Positions 6,344-11,669 of a DNA stretch of 11,669 bases are shown one piece after another. The notes under the pieces are model-generated. The model saw only the letters and a list, made by a program, of their open reading frames with translations. It was not told the DNA's origin and searched no databases. How positions within the stretch are numbered: position 1 is the first letter of the stretch; every line of letters starts with the position of its first letter. Position numbers and translations under genes: made by a program. Source of the stretch: CAJGDV01 sp036667875 (GTDB taxonomy: Bacteria > Bacillota_I > Bacilli_A > RF39 > UBA660). The DNA lies in contig JAVWTD010000039.1 in NCBI GenBank assembly GCA_036667875.1, forward strand, positions 1 to 11,669, read 5' to 3'.

Positions 6344-7303
6344 CTACTCGTCTTCCTTATAAGTACTACATATATCATCTAACTCTTTTATTAAGAGATC
6401 TACTTCATCAAATGTTTTTATTCTTACACCTGATGCAAATATATGCCCTCCACCCCCAAAGTGACTGGCTGCTTCATTTATTACTGGTCCACGTGATCTA
6501 ATAGAGCCTCTTATAACTTCATTATTTGTGTCTTCTGAAAAGATTGCCCAGGCATAAATTTCATTGATGTAATTAAAATTATTTACCATATTTCCTGCAG
6601 TTGCAGCATCTACATTATACTTTTTTAATATTTCATCAGTTATTTTTATGAATGCAAATCCATTTTCTGTGACTGTCATATTGTCAGCTATAAACCCTTG
6701 AAATCTTGATTCTTTTACGGGTCTCAAATATAGTTTTTCATATAATTTAGTAAAGTCTATATCTGTTTTTTTAATTAGTTTGGAGATTAAATCAAATGTT
6801 TTTGGAGTAGTATATTTAAATAGAAATCTATTTGTATCTGCTACTATTCCAATAAATAATTTTTCTGCTATTTCACGTGTTAATGGTAGTGGTGTATTAA
6901 AGATTAGTTCTAATACTAATTGTGCTGCACTTGATGCAGTGTCATCAATTAGTTCTATATCACAAAATGATTCTACAAAAGGATGATGATCGATTTTAAT
7001 TTTACAATCAAATTTCCTTGGGTCTACTCCGTCTACTCTTTTATAGTCTGGTGTATCAAGGACTATGATTAGACTGTCTTTTGTCATATCTTCTGTGAAT
7101 TTGTCAAGAGTACCTAAATATCTAAATGTTGATGCTGGTGCTCCTATTGCGTAGACTTCTTTTTTAGGAAACTTTTCTTTGATGGCGTCTCTTAGTCCTA
7201 ATTGACTAGATAAGGCATCAGGATCGGCTCCTACGTGTCTTGCAATGACTATTTTTTTATATTTTTTAATTTTGTGATATATTTTTATGTACTTATTGTT
7301 CAT
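6344..7303 (-). CDS. nrnA: DHH/DHHA1 phosphoesterase, NrnA-like (nanoRNase / pAp phosphatase)
   Basis: 319 residues, the size of NrnA, an Mn-dependent cytoplasmic enzyme that degrades very short RNAs and, in many members, dephosphorylates 3'-phosphoadenosine 5'-phosphate. The DHH domain shows motif I HVGADPDA (His23, Asp27, Asp29), motif II VLDTP (Asp83), motif III DHH (105-107) and motif IV GIVADT (Asp156). The C-terminal DHHA1 substrate-binding domain has the GGGGH block (283-287) after RGSIRSRGP. All metal-binding residues are present. Motif I is GADPDA rather than the common PDGDA, a form I associate with Mollicutes-related MgpA-like proteins. It starts 16 bases after the ackA stop with only a weak Shine-Dalgarno (CTGAGATA), which suggests cotranscription with ackA. 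Cyclic-dinucleotide activity (as in related GdpP/DhhP proteins) is possible, but no extra domain supports it. Confidence 0.85.
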   Translation of the reverse strand: MNNKYIKIYHKIKKYKKIVIARHVGADPDALSSQLGLRDAIKEKFPKKEVYAIGAPASTFRYLGTLDKFTEDMTKDSLIIVLDTPDYKRVDGVDPRKFDCKIKIDHHPFVESFCDIELIDDTASSAAQLVLELIFNTPLPLTREIAEKLFIGIVADTNRFLFKYTTPKTFDLISKLIKKTDIDFTKLYEKLYLRPVKESRFQGFIADNMTVTENGFAFIKITDEILKKYNVDAATAGNMVNNFNYINEIYAWAIFSEDTNNEVIRGSIRSRGPVINEAASHFGGGGHIFASGVRIKTFDEVDLLIKELDDICSTYKEDE

Positions 7304-7319
7304 TATCTCAGACTACTTT

Positions 7320-8516
7320 CTATTTAGCAAAGTTATATGTATCTCTTGCAATAACAACTTCTTCATCTGTTGGAATTACATAAACTGGAACGCTTGAATT
7401 ATCAGTTGTTATAATTCCTTCTTTTTTCTCTAAGAAACTTGCGATTTTGTTATTTTTATTATCATCAATAAAGATATTTAAACAGTTAAGTTTTTCAATA
7501 ACTTCTTTTCTAAAATCAATGGCGTTTTCTCCTGTTCCGGCAGTTAAAACGATTGCATCTATTTTTCCTTCTAATCTAACAAAATATTGTGCAATATAAT
7601 CTACTACTTTTTGTACATATATTACATCTGCTAGTATTGATTTTTCGTCGCCTTCTTTTATTGCTTTTTCAATATCTCTGTGATCAGAGAATTTTTCGCT
7701 TATTCCTAGAAGTCCACTTTCTTTATTTAAGATATTTGTCATTTTATCCATGTCATATCCTGTTTTTTTCATAACATAGAATAAGGCTGCATAGTCAACA
7801 TCACCACAGCGTGTTCCCATAGTGATTCCTGCGTTAGCACCAAATCCTAAACTTGTTAATATACTTTTTCCATTTTTAATAGCGGCTATTGATCCACCAC
7901 TTCCAATGTGACAAGTAATAAGATTTACTTCTTTTTTTCCTAGTTTTTCTTGCATTATGTTAGTAATGTATCTATGGCTTGTTCCATGAAAACCATATCT
8001 ACGAATTTTGTAATCTTTAAACCATGAATATGGTAATGAATACATGTAGTTTTCTTGTGGCATAGTTTGGTGGAAAGAAGTGTCAAATACTGCAGTGTGA
8101 ACAGCATTTGGAATAGCTTCCATCATGGCTTTAACTCCTACTAAATTAGCAGGATTATGAAGAGGTGCAAGTGGAGAAAGTTCTGTTACAGTGTTGATTA
8201 CGTCTTCATCAATAATAACTGAATCAGAATATTTATCACCACCATGAACAATACGATGTCCTACCCCTTTTATTTCTTCTAAATCTTTTACAATATTATT
8301 GTCTAATAATTCTTTTAATAGACATTTTACTGCTTCTGCATGATTTTCAAAGTAAATGTTTTTTTTGATTTTTTCTCCATTTATTTTGACTGTATAAAAA
8401 CTGTCGTTTAGTCCAATTTTCTCAAAATATCCTGAGATTAGAATTTGTTCTTCAGGCATTTCATAAACTTGAAATTTTAACGAAGAACTTCCTGCGTTAA
8501 CTGATAATATTTTCAT
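7320..8516 (-). CDS. ackA: Acetate kinase
   Basis: Acetate kinase, which makes ATP and acetate from acetyl phosphate and ADP in the Pta-AckA pathway. It has 398 residues, a full length for the family. The N-terminal MKILSVNAGSSSLKF carries Asn7 and the phosphate-binding serines. HRIVHGG (Arg88), FDTSFH (Asp145), RRYGFHGTSHRY (His177), the adenosine loop CHIGSGGS (203-209), MGTRCGD (Arg236) and EEVVIARD (Glu385) provide the known catalytic residues. The usual TRSGD is TRCGD here and the preceding loop GANAG differs from the common TPLxG, both outside the invariant catalytic set. The start is supported by AGGAGG (8530-8525) 8 bases upstream. It is the first gene of a unit with the DHH phosphoesterase. 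No pta gene is in the window. Confidence 0.97.
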   Translation of the reverse strand: MKILSVNAGSSSLKFQVYEMPEEQILISGYFEKIGLNDSFYTVKINGEKIKKNIYFENHAEAVKCLLKELLDNNIVKDLEEIKGVGHRIVHGGDKYSDSVIIDEDVINTVTELSPLAPLHNPANLVGVKAMMEAIPNAVHTAVFDTSFHQTMPQENYMYSLPYSWFKDYKIRRYGFHGTSHRYITNIMQEKLGKKEVNLITCHIGSGGSIAAIKNGKSILTSLGFGANAGITMGTRCGDVDYAALFYVMKKTGYDMDKMTNILNKESGLLGISEKFSDHRDIEKAIKEGDEKSILADVIYVQKVVDYIAQYFVRLEGKIDAIVLTAGTGENAIDFRKEVIEKLNCLNIFIDDNKNNKIASFLEKKEGIITTDNSSVPVYVIPTDEEVVIARDTYNFAK

Positions 8517-8565
8517 TTTGTTTTCCTCCTTATTTTAAATAGAAATATATTCCTTAACTAACATT

Positions 8566-8571
8566 ATTATA
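8566..8571 (-). promoter_or_regulatory. Candidate -10 box for ackA
   Basis: TATAAT reads 8571 to 8566 on the minus strand, about 35 bases before the ribosome binding site and downstream of the lysS terminator. The -35 position at 17 bases is TAATAA, so the -35 is weak or absent. I saw no cre-like site around it. Confidence 0.4.
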
Positions 8572-8604
8572 ATATCATAAAATAGACTTTATTACTAGTT
8601 TTTA

Positions 8605-8638
8605 AAAAGAAAAAAGCAGAACTTAAACGTTTTGCTTT
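8605..8638 (-). terminator. Intrinsic terminator of the dusB-lysS operon
   Basis: The arms AAAGCAGAAC (8613-8622) and GTTTTGCTTT (8629-8638) form a 10-position stem with one mismatch on the minus strand (A opposite C) and a 6-base loop. The hairpin begins at the lysS TAA stop and is followed by TTTTTTCTTTTT on the minus strand. Confidence 0.8.
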
Positions 8639-10115
8639 AGTTTTTATTTTTCATATGTGGGAATAATACTACTTCACGAATTGTTTCTGAATTTGTAAGT
8701 AACATTATAAGTCTATCAATACCAATTCCCATACCACCAGCTGGAGGCATACCATATTCTAATGCTTCAACAAAGTCCATATCCATTTCGTTTGCTTCTT
8801 CATTTCCTAATTCTTTTTCTTTTAATTGATTTTCAAATCTTTCAAATTGATCGATTGGATCATTTAATTCTGTGAATGCGTTTGCATATTCTGTTCCCAT
8901 AATAAATAATTCAAATCTTTCTGTGTATCTTGGGTCTTTTGATTTTTTTGCTAGTGGACTAATTTCAATTGGGTGTCCATAAACAAATGTTGGTTGGATA
9001 ATTGTTTTTTCTACAAATTCTTCATAGAATGCATTAACAATGTGTCCAAATTCAAAGTGTGGTTCGATTGCTATGTGATGTTCTTCAGCAATTTTTTTGG
9101 CTTCTTCTAAAGTCATTTCTTTAAAGAAGTCTACTCCTGTTATATCTCTTATTCCATCAACCATGTGTAATCTTTTGAATCCTGGGGCTAAGTTTATAGT
9201 TTCGCCTTTCCAAGGAATTTCATAAGATCCATTGATGTCCATACATACTGTTGAGATTATTCCTTCTGCTAAGTCCATCATTCCATATAGGTCACTAAAT
9301 GCTTTATATAATTCTATTGTAGTAAACTCTGGGTTATGAGTTCTATCTACTCCTTCGTTTCTAAATATTCTTCCTATTTCATAAACGGCGTCCATTCCTC
9401 CTACTAATAATCTTTTTAGTGGTAGTTCTGTTGCTATTCTAAGGTAGAAAGGCATATCTAGGGCATTATGATGTGTTATGAATGGTCTTGCTGCTGCTCC
9501 TCCTAAGATTGGGCTTAGGATTGGAGTTTCTACTTCACAGAAGCCTCTATCGTCTAGATATTTTTGGATTCCACGAATTATACGAGGGCGAGCAAATGCT
9601 ACTCGTCTTGCGTCTTCGTTCATAATTAAGTCTACATATCTTCTTCTAAATCTTTCTTCTACGTCTGTTAATCCGTGAAATTTTTCAGGAAGTGGTTTTA
9701 GTGCTTTTACTAGGTGAATAAAGTTTTCAGCGTGAACACTTAATTCTCCTGTATTAGTTTTAAAAACATATCCTTCGATACCGATAATGTCTCCAAGGTC
9801 ACAAGCTTTAAATAATTCGTATGCTTCTTCTCCTACGTTATCTAATCTGATATAGATTTGAATTTGACCAAATTTGTCTTGAATATTGAAAAATCCTGCT
9901 TTTCCGTTACGGCGTTTTGTCATAATACGTCCTGCTATAATTACTGGGGCTTTTATTTCTTCTAATTCTTCTTTAGTTTTTGATTCAAAATTCTCTCTTA
10001 TGGTTTTAGATTCACTGTTTACATCGTAACGATGTCCAAATGGGTCTATTCCTTTTTCGATAAGGGCATTAATTTTTTCTCTTCTAACTTGTTCTTGTTC
10101 TGTAAATTCTCTCAT
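8637..10115 (-). CDS. lysS: Lysyl-tRNA synthetase, class II
   Basis: Charges tRNA-Lys with lysine using ATP. 492 residues from the ATG at 10115. An upstream in-frame GTG (10124) is part of the AAGGTGAG ribosome binding site and is rejected. The N-terminal OB-fold anticodon-binding domain covers about 57-135 (VIIAGRIMTKRRNGKAGFF). The class II core follows with motif 1 around GFCEVETPIL (191-200), motif 2 at FRNEGVDRTHNPEFT (251-265) and motif 3 at GMGIGIDRLIMLL (461-473). The blocks LRIATELPLKRLLVGG and EISPLAKK are typical for the lysine enzyme. It lies 15 bases after the RDD gene and two genes after dusB. The dusB-lysS neighbourhood is known from Bacillus and relatives. No T-box is visible inside the operon. 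Confidence 0.97.
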   Translation of the reverse strand: MREFTEQEQVRREKINALIEKGIDPFGHRYDVNSESKTIRENFESKTKEELEEIKAPVIIAGRIMTKRRNGKAGFFNIQDKFGQIQIYIRLDNVGEEAYELFKACDLGDIIGIEGYVFKTNTGELSVHAENFIHLVKALKPLPEKFHGLTDVEERFRRRYVDLIMNEDARRVAFARPRIIRGIQKYLDDRGFCEVETPILSPILGGAAARPFITHHNALDMPFYLRIATELPLKRLLVGGMDAVYEIGRIFRNEGVDRTHNPEFTTIELYKAFSDLYGMMDLAEGIISTVCMDINGSYEIPWKGETINLAPGFKRLHMVDGIRDITGVDFFKEMTLEEAKKIAEEHHIAIEPHFEFGHIVNAFYEEFVEKTIIQPTFVYGHPIEISPLAKKSKDPRYTERFELFIMGTEYANAFTELNDPIDQFERFENQLKEKELGNEEANEMDMDFVEALEYGMPPAGGMGIGIDRLIMLLTNSETIREVVLFPHMKNKN

Positions 10116-10119
10116 AATT

Positions 10120-10127
10120 CTCACCTT
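10120..10127 (-). promoter_or_regulatory. Ribosome binding site that fixes the lysS start
   Basis: AAGGTGAG (10127-10120) lies 4 bases before the ATG at 10115. The in-frame GTG at 10124-10122 is inside this site, so the shorter start is preferred. Confidence 0.8.
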
Positions 10128-10130
10128 CTA

Positions 10131-10718
10131 TTATTTGTTTATAACTATTGTATTAGTTAAAATATCATTTATACCTTTTTGGTCTTGCCTATATAATATC
10201 ATAAAAGCGTTTATAATTACTAGTGAAATTTCTAATAAACTAAAAATCGATACTACTAATAGATAAATATTAGGGGGTAATATATAAACAGTCATCAAAG
10301 TAACTAGGATAATTCCTAAAAAATTGATAATTACTGCTCTGTTAAAGTAGTCTAAAAGTGTTGCTTTTTGCTTGTTTTTCTTTACTATTTTAATTTTTAG
10401 GATATGTTTTCCAATGCTTGAACCATTTGTTAAAAATGGAATAATTACATATAAGATTATAGTAAAAATACAATTAAAAATGGTTTCTAAGATTATTAAT
10501 TTATCGTACTTATTTATTAATATGGAATAATTATTTAAATAGGTTATTAAATTTATTTTATTTTGTAGTACTTGTTCTCCTATTTGTGCAATGTTGTTTG
10601 TTATTTCGTTTGTGTTTTTTGTAGGAAATATGCAAATTAAAGTAGATATGATAATTCCTAGAATTAAGAAGTCGATTAAATATGCTAAAGTTCTTTTGGT
10701 TATGCTAACTTTGTTCAT
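10131..10718 (-). CDS. RDD-family integral membrane protein
   Basis: A 195-residue small membrane protein of the RDD family, whose biochemical role is unknown in most members (ion transport or exchange has been proposed for some). Arg9 and Asp16 in KRTLAYLIDFLILG provide the first signature residues. Hydrophobic helices lie at about 11-31, 74-96, 129-149 and 151-175. The cytoplasmic loop GSSIGKHILKIKIV (99-112) and the ending DQKGINDILTNTIVI (179-193) match the family ends. I choose ATG 10718. An in-frame TTG at 10730 would add four residues, but neither start has a clear Shine-Dalgarno. The ATG lies inside the end of dusB (14-base overlap), so translation is probably coupled to dusB. It is sandwiched between dusB and lysS. 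This is an operon position, not evidence of a role in translation. Confidence 0.85.
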   Translation of the reverse strand: MNKVSITKRTLAYLIDFLILGIIISTLICIFPTKNTNEITNNIAQIGEQVLQNKINLITYLNNYSILINKYDKLIILETIFNCIFTIILYVIIPFLTNGSSIGKHILKIKIVKKNKQKATLLDYFNRAVIINFLGIILVTLMTVYILPPNIYLLVVSIFSLLEISLVIINAFMILYRQDQKGINDILTNTIVINK

Positions 10719-11669
10719 TTTGTTTTTCAAATATGTTAAGTATTTCGTTTAATTCGTCAAGTGTTTTGGCTTTACATATTTCGTTTCTTAAGTGTCCACT
10801 GTGTGGTACTCCGTGTAAATACCATGTGGCATGGCTTCTTATTTCTAGAAGGGCTAATTTATCGTTTTTTGTTTGTCTTAGTCTTTTAAGGTGTTCTTTT
10901 ATCATTTCTATTTTTTCTTTTGTTGTTATTGGTTTTGGTTCTTTTGAGGATTCTAAATATTCTATGCATTCTTTAATGAGCCAAGGGTTACCTAGAACTC
11001 CTCTTCCTATCATTATGGCGTCGCATCCTGTTTCTTCTATCATTCTTTTGGCGTCATAACATGATTTTATGTCACCGTTTCCTATTACGGGAATTTTTAT
11101 TGCTTCTTTTACTTGTTTTATTATATTCCAGTTTGCTTTTCCTGAGTATCCTTGGGCTCTTGTTCTTGGGTGTACGGTTATTGCACTTGCGCCTGCTTTT
11201 TCAATTATTTTAGCTATTTCAACAGCATTTATTGATGTTTCATCCCAGCCTGATCTTATTTTGACGGTTACTGGAATTGGTACTGAGTCTACTACTGCTT
11301 TAACTATTTCAAATACTTTAGTGGGGTCTTTTAGTAAGGCACTTCCTGCTTGTGCTTTTAATGCAACTTTAGGTACTGGACATCCCATATTAATGTCTAT
11401 TATATCTGGTTTCATAAATTCATAAATAAATTTAGCACTTTTAACAAATGATTCTTTGTCACTACCAAATATTTGTTGAACAAGGGGTCTTTCATAGTCT
11501 GTCATGTAAAGCATTTCTATTGTTTTTTCATTGCCGTAGGTTATTGCTTTATCACTTACCATTTCTGCAAATATTAAGCCACATCCCATGTCTTTTATAA
11601 TTGTTCTATAGGCACTATTGCATATTCCTGCCATTGGGGCAAGTACAACATTGTTGTCCATTTCAATAT
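10705..11669 (-). CDS. dusB: tRNA-dihydrouridine synthase DusB, 5' end cut by window edge
   Basis: An FMN-dependent enzyme that reduces uridine to dihydrouridine in tRNA. The ATG at 11661 has no ribosome binding site, and the frame stays open through Ile-Glu to the edge. DusB proteins normally have a short lead of the type IGDIEIKNxVVLAPMAG, so the true start is most likely just outside the window. Counting from that ATG (318 residues), VVLAPMAGICNSAYR (5-19) starts the TIM barrel, QIFGSD is at 63-68, the catalytic Cys94 is in NMGCPVPKV, VKIRSGWD (133-140) contains the phosphate/FMN lysine, HPRTRAQGYSG lies at 164-174, and NGD (195-197) and GRG (219-221) bind FMN phosphate. The helical C-terminal tRNA-binding domain is complete. 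It is the first visible gene of the dusB-RDD-lysS operon. Confidence 0.95.
   Translation of the reverse strand, partial: IEMDNNVVLAPMAGICNSAYRTIIKDMGCGLIFAEMVSDKAITYGNEKTIEMLYMTDYERPLVQQIFGSDKESFVKSAKFIYEFMKPDIIDINMGCPVPKVALKAQAGSALLKDPTKVFEIVKAVVDSVPIPVTVKIRSGWDETSINAVEIAKIIEKAGASAITVHPRTRAQGYSGKANWNIIKQVKEAIKIPVIGNGDIKSCYDAKRMIEETGCDAIMIGRGVLGNPWLIKECIEYLESSKEPKPITTKEKIEMIKEHLKRLRQTKNDKLALLEIRSHATWYLHGVPHSGHLRNEICKAKTLDELNEILNIFEKQNEQS

Noticed and set aside
8517..8636. T-box, cre site or other riboregulator in the gap upstream of ackA
   Set aside because: The 120 bases contain only the lysS terminator, a TATAAT box and the ackA ribosome binding site. No T-box sequence or cre-like palindrome is visible.
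10733..11425. Two plus-strand open frames opposite dusB (10733-11059 and 11069-11425)
   Set aside because: They mirror the well-supported dusB reading frame, show no family motif and have no ribosome binding site. They are antisense shadows.
1..11669. CRISPR array, tRNA or rRNA genes, transposase, phage or toxin-antitoxin genes
   Set aside because: No regularly spaced repeats, cloverleaf-like sequence, rRNA-like stretch or matching protein motif was seen on either strand.

Overview
The window is strongly AT-rich and encodes proteins rich in Lys, Ile and Asn. It has compact operons, strong GGAGG ribosome binding sites, short T-tailed terminators, Firmicutes-type housekeeping genes (dusB-lysS, ackA, an NrnA-like DHH phosphoesterase) and no sign of an outer membrane. 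This fits a low-GC Bacillota, most likely a Bacilli or Mollicutes-related lineage such as the uncultured gut groups. TGG encodes Trp and no gene needs TGA read as Trp, so the standard bacterial code fits. No single marker here fixes the genus.

Layout. Positions 1-867 (+) hold the 3' part of a TIGR01212-type radical SAM gene, cut by the left edge. Everything else is on the minus strand and is read from right to left. The right edge holds dusB (cut at its 5' end), an RDD membrane-protein gene and lysS, packed into one operon that ends in a terminator at about 8613-8638. Next comes ackA followed after 16 bases by the DHH phosphoesterase gene, with a terminator at about 6295-6323. Two single-gene units follow: a three-helix membrane protein of unknown function (4633-6237) and a membrane-anchored protein with a Lys-rich cytoplasmic tail and several Ig-like repeats (2968-4521). 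Each has its own terminator. The last unit is an OmpR-type response regulator and its histidine kinase (875-2793), which ends convergently against the radical SAM gene in a shared hairpin.

The housekeeping units cover tRNA modification and charging (DusB, LysRS), acetate/ATP metabolism (AckA) and small-RNA or nucleotide turnover (DHH protein). The left half looks like an envelope module: a sensor kinase pair beside two proteins with large extracytoplasmic parts. A functional link between them is inferred from proximity only.

The most unusual stretch is the 174-base region between 2794 and 2967. Reading on the minus strand, it holds three hexamers of the NT(T/A)ACA type at an 11-base period just upstream of a TATAAT box, an 8-bp inverted repeat that overlaps this box, an 11-codon mini-ORF, and three Shine-Dalgarno motifs at roughly 34-38 base spacing before the response regulator start. 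This suggests autoregulation by the regulator and a translated leader. No CRISPR array, tRNA, rRNA, insertion sequence or phage gene was seen, and no gene-free stretch exceeds 300 bases.
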